Of a stretch of DNA of 64,000 nucleotides, positions 37,426 to 51,400 are shown piece after piece. The notes beneath the pieces were generated by a model, which saw only the letters and a list, made by a program, of their open reading frames with translations, searched no databases and was not told the origin of the DNA. Made by a program: the position numbers and the translations under genes. The number at the start of each line of letters is the position of its first letter. Position 1 is the first letter of the stretch. The stretch comes from Cardiocondyla obscurior (Eukaryota; Arthropoda; Insecta; Hymenoptera; Formicidae): NCBI RefSeq assembly GCF_019399895.1, contig NC_091864.1:11944001-12008000 (forward strand). Reading direction: 5' to 3'.

Positions 37426-40400
37426 GAATTTTGTGCAGAATTACCCGCCATTATCATAATTGCGCTATTACCGATAATATCTACGACTCCGCTTCGAAAC
37501 TGTACCTCGATGCTCTTAATCCATTTTCTATTTGGACAGCGGGGGCTTACGGTGGACGAGAAGTCGCAAATTCCGTTGCGTAATTTCCGCTCCATTGAAT
37601 CATTCCTTCGTCTACCTTCCCCTTCACCACTCTCTTTCTCTCACTTGCCGCGAGATTATATATTTTGCAGCAACAGCCAGGATAGCGCGAAAAGGAAGCG
37701 CACGTCTGCATGCCTGACCCGCGCGCTTCTTCTTCTACTTAAATACTAAATATTAAGAAATTACGCAAGGAAACCTTCTCGTGAGTAACACAAAAGATCG
37801 CGAAAGATTTGTTGACGGTGAAAGAAAAAAAAGGGGAAAATATATGCAGATAGTAGCTGCATATAATGTGATGTTACTATATTTTTTATGAAGCAATTAA
37901 TAAAATTATAAACCGCACGACCGTAAATCGAGATTTGAAGCGTTCGACACTTCGACGCTTGTTTCCCGTGTCCGCAATTAGACCAAGCGGCAGGTGGTGC
38001 ACTGAACGTGACAGTTTTTAGAAGGGTGGTAGAATAAAGGGTCACCTCAATGCCGCATATAAATTCTATATGTATTATCCGTCATTACGAGTGATCAATA
38101 TTTCCACAAATGTGGCTAAGATACCTACTATAAATTTTTTTTACGCGCGCTCCTTTCTCCGATTCAGTATTCTTTCACTTTCGGCGCTGTAAGTAAACAA
38201 GAGCCATTCTGCAGAGTTCTAAATTAATAATAATTAAGTTAATTACAATTGACAATAACGATTCTTAAAAAAATCAACGTATTATATTAATTTAAATTTT
38301 ACAATGCAAATTTTATAGATAACTTGGTACATCTTGCACATTAATATTATCCGATATACTCTTTGTTTATTTTATGCTCGTAATTAGTTTAATTATTGCC
38401 AGGCAATAAAAGTGAACCCCTAAGGGGCCACCGTTGGGCACCGTTGCGAGAGTTCAAGACGCGATCCGTCGTCGGATTTTCCTTAGCAGCTGACAAAACA
38501 AAAAAAAAAAAAAAAAAGGAAAGAAAAGAAAGGTAGATATCGCGATGACAACTTATCTCGTTAAATCTCGTTCTTCGACAGGAGGAAGATAACGAAGGAG
38601 TAAGAAGCACGCCGAGGCGGGAAAGACGAAAGGGAAAAGGGGGAGGGCAATGGGGGGCGACTACGGGTGGGGATGTGGCATAATTACGAATATTAATTGC
38701 GTTTCCAACGAGCTGCTGGAACCGGAGCTGCTGAGTGCAGATGTCAACCTATTATCATCCCCTGCCTTACAATGGGCGAGATCTCGCTTTCTCCGCTTTA
38801 TTCCCCCTTCTACCATTCGCCGTCCGCGTCGTCCTATCTCACCCACCTCCGCGATTACCCCTCTCCCGTATTGCAAAGTTAACAATGTTACTCGCTCGTG
38901 AATAGCTGCGGAGTATCATTATCAACGTGTCATCGCCAGGGCGGGGTCTTCCTACCTTCATAAAGTAAGATACTACAAAACTGATGCGAGGACGCATTCT
39001 CGCGAGACATTACGGCTGCTTTGACGAAGAATCTCCCCCAATATACCCGAGCTGTATGTCACCGTTACCTCGAAAATTACGTTCTTTTAGTTCGCGACAG
39101 TTTTTTTCATCAATTTGTTAACACACGCCAATTAGAAAGAATTACGGGAGTAATATGTTATTTTAAAAATACTCTTATAATTAGATTTTTATGTAATTAT
39201 TGGCATAAAACATTTTTTGACAAAAACAGTCGTATGTAAAAATTCGTACGCAATCTTAATTAAAACAATAAGTGCACATGCTATTTTATATAGAACTTCT
39301 AAATGTACGGACTTTAGGTATCAGCTAATTATCCGCTTATCGAAATGATACTCAGCCTAATGTTCTTTGTACTACGCGCAATATTGTGTCTTAAGGTAAG
39401 TGTTGGAACGGAAAGGTATTCGAGGGTGAATGGCAAAAGGGGAAAGCTGGAGGGACAGTCAGAGAGTCGTTTAATAAAAGTATGAATATCGTCAATAGCT
39501 CGACGGCTCGTTCCCGAATAATTTCCACTCTATCGGAAAATAATTATACTTTATCGGGCCGGATCTGCCTTCCTTCCTGTCCCCACCCGTCTATTTTTTA
39601 TCCCCTTCCGAAGGCGGCGTCTCAAATCGCTCAATTATATTTCCTCCCCGTTCTTCTGGCTATTGTCTCCTGAATCGCACGCCGCGGCGTTACCTACCGG
39701 AGAAATCCCTTCGAGGACGATCATCTCCTCTCCTCGAGACCGATCCTCTGCCTTCTACTTCCTCTATTGGCTAGCCCTCAAATGCGTAATCGGTGTCTGC
39801 GGATTTTGTCCGATTAAGAAGCTAAAAAGTATCGAGCAATTTTTGCAGAATACTCCTCTCCGCCGTAAAGTAGGTAACAGAACACGATGATATTCAAAGA
39901 CGCGTGCCTCTTTTTAAAGACACAGATTTTGATGGTAATTTAACTCACATTTAATTTTACATCCTGACATTTATAAAAATATATATCACTCGCCGTGTCA
40001 TAATCGTAATTTAATAGAGCTCACCATGGCAATTTTGAAAGCTCCAAGGAACAATTAACGCGCGTGACGAGGGAACGCCATCGTGTTCGAGATAATTGAC
40101 TAGGATGATTCGTTGTTACTCCACGTGACTAAAAGGAGACCGAACGAATGCAGAAAGGCAGGGAGAAGCGCCGGGGTAGATGATGGTCGTCGAGAGGGCT
40201 TGATCATTTCGGGGATTACACGCTGAAAGAAGAGAGAAGGGTCGTCTATATCGTCCACTAAAAGAGCAGAAAAAAGTGACGATGTAGGCAGTCGTGGATT
40301 AAGGCATTTAGAAGCCCAAAGTGCAAATTAATTTTGCCATTTTTTTTTTTTTTTTTTTAATCGAAGAAACCACAAAAAGTTCAGCGTGGAAGGAAATTTC

Positions 40401-43400
40401 TAATTTATCGAGTATTATTGATTAATAATTAACGTAACGTTAAAAAAAAATAAAAAAATTAAGTTATCGCTAATGTTACTTAAAAGCCTTTGCGAAGTTT
40501 CAGACGAGCTTCGTACCCGCTTGTTAGGTAATCCGCCACTGCACGTGGGAGGGTGAGAAGAGCGAGTCCTTGACGTGCGTTGGGGGTAGGATCGCGGATG
40601 GCACGCGTGAATGCGTCTTTATAAAGAGCAGTCGGTGAATTGATATAAGTGAGCAGTTATTTCGCGATCATTTGGAATTCCCCGTGAATGTGACGAGGGG
40701 ATGGACGGCGGGATGTGGAGGGTGGTTTTCGAAAGTGAGGCGAAGAGGACGACATTGCCCCGGGAATGGGGAGCGTTCAGCCACGTGCGAGATGTTGGAT
40801 CCGCGCTGCGGATCAAAGCTCCCATCGGCTTCGATCGTACTTGCCAATGTTCCGTCCGATACTTCTAATCTCGCACGGTCGACGGGCTCGTCGTGTAATT
40901 TTGGTAAACGCGGTGAAGGCTTTCTACGGCTCCAGGCACTTCACGTTGAATTTATTTACAAGTCCAGTTTTTCTCGAGCGGAAATCGATACGCCGTCCTT
41001 CTTCGCGTTCGATCCCTTCGAATTTCAATCGTTTGAATTTTTATATAACGACAACGCCGGACCTCGCATCCGGTCGTGGTCCAAGCCCCGTCTGAAGTTA
41101 AACGGATGAAATTACTCTGACGTTTCGCGAGGTGATGGCACAGCGGTCTGATAAAGGTGCGCGTCACATGGCGAGAGGAGGACCGGAGGGATGAATGGGG
41201 TGAGGTGAAAGATCGTTTCGAGGGACGAGCCAGAAGCGAAGAAATAAACCGGGCACAAACACAATAATTACTATCTCTTTATTTGGCTGTTTGTGTCGGG
41301 GTCGAGGTCTGTTCCGTTTTCTCTCTGCTGCTCTGAGCGAGACGTGCGGCGCGCCGCCGTTGTGCAGAAGTTAATAAAATCCCCGCAGTCACGCCGGGGT
41401 GTGCAGTAACCTCCCTGCAACCCTCTTTCCTGCCACCGTCTCTCCTCTCACCCCCTCCCCCCGAGCTGCTGTACAGAGAGGAGGTTTCCGCTTCAGTTTA
41501 TTTAGCAGCGGCGTAGTCGCCGTTCGTTGCATCCCGATCTCTTTTCTTCGTTGATCCCTGTATCTATCCTGAGCGTTTCCTTCGTACTCACGTTTTGCGT
41601 GGAAATCTACATTTTCTGTTTTCCAGACGGATTCATCGACGTCATTATTACCATCCCTTAATTTGTTTTCTTTTATTTAATACGTTTTAATTGATCTGCG
41701 CATTTTTTGTCCTATCTGACGATGCTGTTCTAATTTTACGGAAATCATTTTGCTGCTACAAATTATTAAAAATTTATGCTAAATAGATATAATTAAAACA
41801 AAGGTAAAAATGTTTATCCCTTTTCTTTTATCGAGGAACGTCGTTGCGTATAAAAGTTTTACTGAGATTGCTTTCATTCACTTAGTCGAGCGAGCGTGAG
41901 CGAAGAGGGCGAAAGGGAAAGGTGTTCTTTTTGACGCTAGCGATCTCGGGAGATAATAACTCATGAGCGTAATTGTTACATCATGGATCCGTGGAGGACA
42001 AGTAAACGGGTGTTCCACGAAACGGCGACGATCGAAGGAGACGGTACGCGAGGCAGGAAGGAGAAGAGAAAGGTATGCAAGGTACCACCGGGCCCTACAA
42101 TAGGCGGCATTAAATCTGCAAAAGAGAGGTGGCTCGCTGCTCGCGGCGCGGAAAGCGACGAGGTGGAGCGGAATCGAGGCGCAAAGGAAGCAGATACAAT
42201 TCACAATGGACTCGGCGAACCGGCGCGAAGATCAAACGCCACTCCAACGGGAATTACCGACGTCCATAACTGACGTGAAACGACGAGTTTACGACGATAA
42301 CGACGAGTGTTAAGAGTTAGATCGCTTCGTACGTCCGCATTTGCGTCTGCCCGTGTCGCGTCGGATTGAAAAGCACGTAACGCTGTGAGATCTTCTTACT
42401 TCAGTTTACGTTAAAACAAAACATTTTTATTCGAGATCGTAGAAAAGCGCGGAGCACCGTAGGGATAAAAGTTTATGTCATTAAATGACGAAATTAACTT
42501 CTAACGGTAACGCGATGAGATAATGCTCCAAATTGACGCGAGCTTTGTTTTAACAACATAAAGGGGAATGAATCTCAACTCTCCCTGATTCTCTAAGGGA
42601 GGACGGAGTATCAGGGACATCGTTATTGGCCCCTGAGGCCATGCCGCGTATTGTTGTCGCCGAATGAAACGAAGAATCACTGAATTTTATGAGATAAACG
42701 AGGCGAGCGGATCGCGCGAAAGTAATGTACGCGGTTTGAATTTCGACGATTAAAGGGAATAATAAACTTAAAAAAAAATTAAAATAAAATAATATATAAG
42801 CACGTGTTAAAGAAGAAAAGATACAATTATCTAATTACAATTTTATAATCTTCCATTATTCAATTCAATATTCATTATTCGATATAATTTGATATTATAA
42901 TTTCGCAAAATGTTTTATAAACTTCCACAACGGATTATGAAATCGCGACCGAGATTTATTATGCAAATCTTTTGCAGACCTTCAGCGAAGGTGTTTTTCT
43001 CGCGATGCTTTCAATGGGTGGAGATTGCCGCTTTTTCTTTTCCGCCGTCGCGAAGGTGGATCACTTTCGGAGATGACAACAACGCGATTTAGCAGACACG
43101 GGAAAGTCGCCACGCGACAGTGGCAAGGGGTGGCGAAGAGGTTTCAGTCGCTCTTTCGTGGTTGTATATCAGGGGGCGTCGCGTTATTGGCCCCCGAGGC
43201 GCAACCGAGCTTTGTCGGCTGGCACGCCGTTCGTCGGATAAACCCGAGCTCCAAGAACTACTGACTTTTATAGGATAAACGGAATAAAGAGAGAGAGAGA
43301 AAGAGGGAGGAAAGGGAGATACTGTTTCACGCGCGCAAATGTTTACGACAACATCGGGTCTTATGCATCTCGGCATGAATCCGCGCAAATGAGGAGCCGA

Positions 43401-45039
43401 ATGATGCTGTAATCATTCTGGATATGCAAACGCACGTGATTATTTAATTTTCGCTTGTTTAATTCGCAAAATGACCCCCTCCCCCGTAACGTTTTATTCG
43501 CGACGAGGGGGAGGGTGCAGAAAAGTCGTAACGCGGGCGAGTTAAAGATTTAAGTGTTTCAGAATAAGACAAATGTGTTAAAAATCTGTATAATATAATT
43601 CAACGTTGTAAGTATGTAATTTTTTAGGATTCTATAAGCATGGTAAAATTTTTCATAACGTTTATTACCGCGAATGGTGGAAAATAGACGTGAATTGCAT
43701 TTATGGAATACGGATAAACGTATGCACATTTATTTTATTTTAATTTGCTTGGCAGACTGCGAATTTCTTTGAAAATTTAAACGAAGACCGAATAAAAAAA
43801 AAAACTTATATTGCGATTATTAAAATAATATTTTAATATGCAATACAGTGCACATTGAAGCCATATTACGTATCAACGTCTACTTTAATACGTGACTTGA
43901 AAAAATTAATATGCCTTTTTATAATGATGAGCATCAGTGCCTTAAGAAATACGTATTCGAATTGATATTCATTTAATATATAAAATTAATATTTTAGATA
44001 TTTCTGTATGCACGTTTGTATAATATTTGACGGTATAAATATTATAAGTAAATATCGATATTCCGGTGATTTTATTTCTGCGGCTTTATTAGTTATATGG
44101 GAGTAGAACTTTGAGAAATCTATTTTTTTATCGTCACAACAACCGAGTATCGATACCATATTTGCATGATAAAGCCGACTATGAGGCAAGCAGAGACGAG
44201 ATCGAACACCCACGCCTTTATACAGATGGCGGCAAACATTCTGTGTTCAATCAATGCGGAGATTTGATACCTCGTTTTATCGAACTATCAAGTCACACAG
44301 ACGCGCGACAAGATAAACTGTATAGATAAATCCCTGACAAGAAAATATTATATATATTCCTTTAATCATTATTAATGTGTAGTTCCTTTGTTCTAAATAT
44401 GTGGTCAGTTTTCAAGCGTTCAATGATATAGAATAGAATGTATAGATCGTAATCGGTATCAAAAGATTTGTGATAGGAAATTAACCAGAAAACACACAAT
44501 TTAGAAATAATTAAAAAAAAGACATAACACTTAATTGTTTCTTTCTTAAATTAATGATCATAATTTTAATTTTTTAATTAATTTCGAACGTATAAATAAA
44601 TTCTATGTCATTGTTAAATTATCCATAATTGTAATAAAATTGCGCTTTTTAAGAGAAATAGAAAAAAAAGTATGTAAAAAAACGACAAATATAAATATAA
44701 AGAGGGCGGTTAAATATATAACAAAACAAAATAAAAAACAAAAAAAATATATAAAAAAATAAAAAAAAATAAAAAAACAAGAACAAGAGAAAGAAAATAA
44801 TTCGGAGAATGCTTAAAGAAGATGGAACTTACGAAGAAGATGAACGTAGGCCGATGGATCGAATGTAGTAGGAGAGAAAAGAACTGGAAGAGCGAAAAGA
44901 GACGGCAAGAGGGCGGACGAATAGGGAGGGAGGGTGAGACGGGTAGGGGGAGCAGAAAAAAATCCGGGGATTTACGCGGAAAGGGCAAAATATTCCCCGC
45001 CCAGGCTTCATTCAGCCTCCGATTACGGGGTGGCTTTGG

Positions 45040-45475
45040 GTGAAAAGCGCACGCTCCCATTGGCCGAGGGGCTAATATGGCGGTGTTAGGGGTTGCAAGG
45101 TGGAGGTGGTGTACGCGATATTAAGGGCTGCTTTCATGTCCGACGAGCCAGTGCGTGGTGCGCCGTCGATTGATGCATTTTCCGTCGAGAAAGTGGAGAA
45201 CGAAGTTCGGTATACTCCTGTCTTCTCCTCATTCCCTATCTTTTTTTTTGGTTCACACATTTCTCTTCGCGTACCTTTCTCCGCCTGGACCGCACTCGAC
45301 GGAGGCACACGCGACTCGGCGGGTAGATTCAATTTCCGCGCGTGTCACCTGGGACGATAGAATCTATGATTTGCCAGTGATTTTCGTGGGTCAAGGACTG
45401 CTATTACGTATTGCGATTTATTTGCGGGAAGTTACTTTCAGTGATTTCTGACAACAAACGACTTCTGCTCCAGAT
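45040..45475 (+). promoter_or_regulatory. Probable promoter / 5' UTR of homeobrain
   Basis: CG-rich sequence ahead of the hbn start codon, with a CCAAT-type box (CATTGGCC at about 45058-45065) followed by GGGGCTAATATGGCGG. Immediately before the start codon the sequence reads CTGCTCCAG|ATATGG, which could be an acceptor, so an upstream noncoding exon is possible. The exact transcription start cannot be set from sequence. Confidence 0.4.
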
Positions 45476-48400
45476 ATGGCCCAAACTTATAATCAGAAGA
45501 GAAATGTGTACAGCATCGATCAGATATTAGGTCACGCTAAAGATGAAGGTACGGCAAAGTGTTTTTTCTTTTTATGAAGAAATTGCGCGCAAAATATTCA
45601 TATAATAAAATTTTTTTTTTTAACTACAAAACTACTTTTTATATTAACAGAGTAACATGAGACTATATACATGTATATATTTAAAAAGAATTTAATTTTT
45701 TGATCAAAAATATAAATCTTTCAGTTTATATATCCTTATCTTAATTTTTAATAATTATATTGTTCGTAAAATAAGACATAGATATAAAAGAAAGAAATAA
45801 AAAGTTTAATAAGTTTTTGATATTAAAGATATTAAAAAAGTTTAAGTTTACCTGTAAATTAAGAGAATTATAAACTTGTGCAATAAGAAGTGATAAAAAT
45901 CTCCTGAAATACGCTGTTAACCTTAGGATTGTGCGATTAAAGGCAACGTAACGTAATTAGGTCGTCGCGGGATACGGAATCTGTGGCGACGATCGGTGTA
46001 ACGTGAATTTACAACACGGCGTTGCGACACGCGAGTGCATGCACGTGATTAGGTTACGAAGAGGCGCACGAACGGCTGATTGTTTCGATACATTCACTTT
46101 TGTAAAATCGTCATATCGTGATAAATCATGTTATCAACTTTTGAAGAACTGCCATTGTTTCATGCACTGCCTGAACTACTGTTATAGTTTATAGTCAAAC
46201 AAAACCATACAACAATCGCTATTCTACATTTTTATCAATAGCACAAACACGTTTTTGCCGTTAATCGCTCATTACAAAAGTTATCATCGTCTTAATAAGA
46301 AAACATTGAAAAACTGATAATTTTTGGTATAAATTATAAAAATTAGAAGATAAAATTATTAAAATAACTGAATTATATCTTTATAATTTATAAATATTAC
46401 TTCAAAACTCAAACATTTAATCAAGCATTCAGTTTTAAATAGATCTCTATTTTAAAAAATTATAATTTGATTATCCTTTAAAAAATATTAAAGATGGAAT
46501 AAATGTACTACGATTAATAACATTAATTTTTTAATTCTAAAAAAAAAAGAAATTAATTTTAAAAAAGTTGCTAAGAATACACAAGGAAAAGCTTGCTTGA
46601 TATACGCATATGAATTACGCAGATATGCTATGCAAGCTTGTCCTGATTTTTAAAGTGTAGTAATAGTAATGATTGAATGGTAACAGTGTTTTCAATGTTA
46701 CATTCTAAAACGATTGGCTCGATGATGCTTTTATCTGGAATTTTTTTTCCATTCTTTATGAGGGATACATTTTACCGAGGGATTTACTTAGTTTTTTATT
46801 TATGCGATCAGTGATAACTGCTGTAACGCGAATTTACGGCACGACGTTACGACACGCAAACATAATGCGTATACACGCTTAACGTATACTGTCTCTTTGT
46901 GCGGTGTACAAATACAGAAATGCTACACGTGGCGTGCAAGCATGAACAATGTTCCTGATATTATTATAATAAATGTATAAATTACTAGAAGTGCAGTTCG
47001 TGTATATTTATCATGCACGTATATTCTCAAATGAGTCGCTTTATGTATTCATAATTTATGACCAATTTTAAAACTATCGTATGGTTATTAAATATATACT
47101 TGGCGATTTTATTAGAATTATATTATAGTTTAGAAAAGAAGTAGAGTAAAATATATTTTATTGACTACTTTTTATTTAAAAGTAAACGTACGTGTAATAT
47201 TTAAGCAACGAAGTGCCTATTTATTTCTTCAAGTTATTCAAAGCTAATTTTTTTTTGTTTTTTGTTTTTTGTTCTTTTTTTATATACCGACGTGTACTCC
47301 ATGTATTTTATATGAGAATTTTGTGGGGCTTGTATTTCATAAATTTCATAAATATGCGTTTTATAATATTTTTTTTGTAAATAGTCTCGTCGCGTTTTAT
47401 CGTATTATATGGAAGACTCGTGGCCGGCGTATTAACGTAAGTCCTTTTAAGGACTTTATTAGATTTTCAGCGTAAAGTCCTCGGCCACTTATAATCCGCT
47501 CCTGTCTCACGAAAGTATATTTCGTCGACTGAACGGATCGCAAATCCCTTTTAACGCTTAACGCTTAGGTACATAATCCATAAATGCGTAGACTCGTAGA
47601 CGCATAGGAGTTCTATTAAGAAGGCGGTCGTTCCAGACTGGTCTGGTCGTACAAAACATTTCCATTATTCTTTAATTACTGTAAAAACAAGATAGAATTA
47701 GCCTGTACTTATACGTGCGTCTTTGAATTTGGTTTCGGCTTTTTCTTTCTTAATCTTTGCGATTAGAAAAAAAAAAAAGGAATGAAGATGGAACAATATG
47801 CTTGAGCTAAGACTTTGACCATTTTAACATCTTAAATATATTCTACCGACGACGGGTCTTATGATTTTCAATTCTTCTTAGATAGGCTAAAACTTTCAAG
47901 TTTTCGTTACATTTAAAGTAACGTAAGTAAAAAGTACGATTTCAGTTATATTTTTTATAATATATACTTATTTACACAGATGACAATAATTTTTGCAAAG
48001 TTTTATTATATTTTTGAAACTTCCGTACTTATAATAATATTGTTACGCCGGGAACGGGTCGGCGGACGTTTCCGCGTTCGCGTCTCTCACACTCTCACTC
48101 ACACACACTCGCGGCGCCTGAGCTCCGCGAAAGAAAGAGACACGATTTGTAAAAAGAAACAGGAACGATATTTAATAAAGAGCATGCAAGCAGTTACACG
48201 TCTGCACCAATTCAAGACATGGGCAGAACTGTCAATTAACAAATAATAATAATCCTCGTTCCCCTGGCAACGGGGAACCGAGACTTCGGAGCGAGCCGGC
48301 AGGTTCACGCTGCTCCGTATACCGGGCGTAACAATGTAATAAATGCTTAAAATCCGCTTAAAAACGCGGATGCAATAAAAATAATTCTCCGAGATAATAC

Positions 48401-51400
48401 ACCTTTTTTTTTTTTTTAGAAAAAAGTTTATACTACTGAGAAAGGTCAAAAGGCTATGTAACGACGTGTTTAGATACATAACGCAGTCAGAGCTCTTATT
48501 GCAGAAATGCCAAATTACATAGACTCATTACGATTATTATTATCTCTGTTAATATCTTTCATCAACTGTTACAAAATTATTAATCCGTATTTCTGAACCG
48601 CTGTGATTTCCTTTAACAATTTCTACGATTCATCCGTCGATGACTTCGTGACTGCGGACGGGCTCGTCGATGCCTCGCGACATAATGATTCGCGACGTCT
48701 GTCCCCGATCGGCACGGTAAATAAATTTTTAATTTCGCTCCGCGAGTCTCACCCTCTCGACTATCCCCTACTCTGCCTCAGTCGCCTGGTCCACATCAGG
48801 CGTCGGCGCACCGTAGATTTAATAAAAAGCAGTGGAGAGCTAAGCATCAAGTGGGCACTCCATTGTGCCCCAGCATAAAAACATTGAAATCTCTCTATTC
48901 AGCTTGGATTAGTACGACGATGCCTCTCTTCTATGCGTGTGTGTGCGTGTGTATGCGTTGCGGAAATCCACGCGTGCACGCACACGCGTGCCCATGTGCG
49001 CCGGCGGCGGCGTGCATACGTTTTCGATCGTATCTCTGTTCATCCTATCACAACTGCTGGCTATGTATCGACACCGAAAAGTAGGATTAGCATTATTACG
49101 CACGAGTAGTAAATGCTTGTCTAATTAGTCTGAGCAGAGGCGCGTAAAAGGATGTACGAAGCGTGTTGCGGGGGGGAGGGGGTGGATAATCGTAAACCTT
49201 TTCGTACAACCTTACGGTTGCCAATTGAATTTGCTAAATTAGGCCGCTTAGAATGGTCGAAAACTCGAGGTACCAGAAGAGTGAATTAACAATAAATCGG
49301 GGAACTGGCGAAAAAGCCGATATACCTGGATCAGGCAATTATCGGTATGATTAAATTGTACTGCGGCCATTTTGGAACGTTTAAATGTTTGAAATAAGTA
49401 CTTTAGGTGAGGAATGTTGGTTGCTAAAGCGCGACACAATATGTTTTTAGGTCGTATTTAAATCAATTATTTTAAATGTATACTGCACAAATGTAAAACG
49501 GATAGTATTATTTAACCGTTTATTTATTTTACTAAATAACTTGCCAGTTGATCAACGTGGAATATTTGAAGCTAGATAAATTATGGTAAAAATTAAACGG
49601 GACTCTATTTAATATTTAATGGGATAAATTTTATTTATTAACCTCAGGACTGTATTTCCAAGATATGGCAGCGTAATGTAAAGTGATTTTGAGGGAAACG
49701 TTTACGAAGCAGATTATAATTTAATGTGAAATTAGCCGGGGTACGTGCACGTAAGCGGATGTAGACGAAGTTGTAGCTTTGTAGTTGCCGCTTCGGTCTC
49801 AGATCGTTATCCAATTATAATAGGTATATTAATCTAAAGTGCTATATGTAGTTAGCTAATTAATAATTAGCCTAGTTCGCGGTAGTAATGAGAGCGCAAT
49901 CCAGGTTGACTTCATCAATACAGATCAGAATACGTTGGAGTAGTTAACACCATGCAAACTTAATGGTATTAAAAAAAAAAAAATTTTTTCCCCGCATATT
50001 AATCTTTTGTTAAATTTCGATAATGTTATTTTCTTTCAATATTATTTTCCCCTTTTTCTTGCAAAAGGCGAAACGTGTCGGTTTCGTGTCACTTTAGATT
50101 TTCCGCACAAAAGTTTTATTTGAAAGGGATCTCGATATTTTACAAGGGATTTATAAAAAGATGCTCTTCGGAGGAAGAGCGAGCCAGAGAAAAATCGCGC
50201 ATGCCGTTTTCAAGATTACCGGCACAAGGGAGAGTTCAAAGAGGAATAATAAATCGCGCGGCAATTTGTTACGCACGTGTGTACGTATACAATGTATCGT
50301 TTCTTAGACGCTTCAAAGAGGTAACAAGGTTTATCGCGTCGCTCGATTTTTATCGTTTGTACGAGTTTTGCCGTGACATTACCGCGATGCATTTTTCCGG
50401 GAAATCCGCGAGATATTTTTGCTACCTTTTGCTCGGAAATCGCGCAACGATACCTTCGCACGTCTGTGCATTTTTTTTTCTTTTTTTTTTGTAATTTCAC
50501 AAAATGGGAGAGGGGGGGTCAACTTTATAGACGTTACTTTCGCGACACGATGGTTCGTTCCGCGCGAGCCCCGTTTTTAAAACTCGTTACGGTGAATTTA
50601 TTTTTAACGCCGTCAAGTGCCTTTCAAAATTACATGCAGATCAACCGAATTGTTATTATCTGGGCGCTTGTGCAATATCAAGCGTATTGGACGAACGTTT
50701 TTTGAACATTTTTGTATCGATTTGATCGTTGCAGAGCTGCAAATTTTTATAAAAGTAAAGTCGCCGAAATAATCGCCATTGTAATCGTCAATTATCTAAA
50801 TTTTTGCAAATTTAGAAATATGCGTGATACAACGGTGAATAAATAAATAAATAAATATAAATAAAATTTATAATGTGTTAAAACCTTTGTAAGATTCCAT
50901 ACATTTTATCATAAAATTATTCGTAAGCTTATCTTTTACGTGCGATTTAAAATACATGCATATCGTACGTATCGCGCGATTCGGTTTCTCACCTGAAACG
51001 AATCGGACAATCCATATATATGACTATTACGTCTACGTGTAGTTTACTTTTAATGGGGCTTTAAGCCCTTATTGATACTCGCGCAAGGACAGAACAAGCG
51101 ATCATGGCAGGAAATATGACTGGGGTACGAGGCGGTCACAATCGCAGAGATCCGGGAAAGGGTGCGCGTTGCAAGAGGGGTGCAAGACTGGTTGCTGTAT
51201 CACGAGAGAGAAAGAGAGAGAGAGAGAGAAAGAGGTGGAAGGGTGTGGGCAGTATGCACTCGTGATATTTGCTAATCACTGACAGCGACGGCTTTTAAGT
51301 ACTGTCGAGCACATACGTATAATGTGCGCACTTACATTTGTAGGGTATTTCGCGGGCGTGTACACGCGGGTAGATGTATGGACGGTGCAAAAAAAAAAAA

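Larger units (their letters stand above)
34740..45475. other. 10.7 kb gene-free interval upstream of homeobrain
   Basis: No supportable coding region on either strand. The 34740-34860 part should contain the PRCC promoter. From about 35500 the composition becomes CG-rich with long GA/CT tracts (35772-35866, 37365-37425, 41400-41460), a pattern seen in regulatory flanks of developmental genes. A short duplicated motif occurs at 42609-42640 and 43167-43200. Frames of 60-145 codons exist but are composition artefacts. The right end (about 45000-45475) should hold the hbn promoter and 5' UTR. Confidence 0.6.

Noticed and set aside
44710..45060. 116-codon minus-strand frame rich in Phe, Leu and Ile
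   Set aside because: It is the translation of an A-rich low-complexity stretch; no signal peptide plus domain structure is visible.
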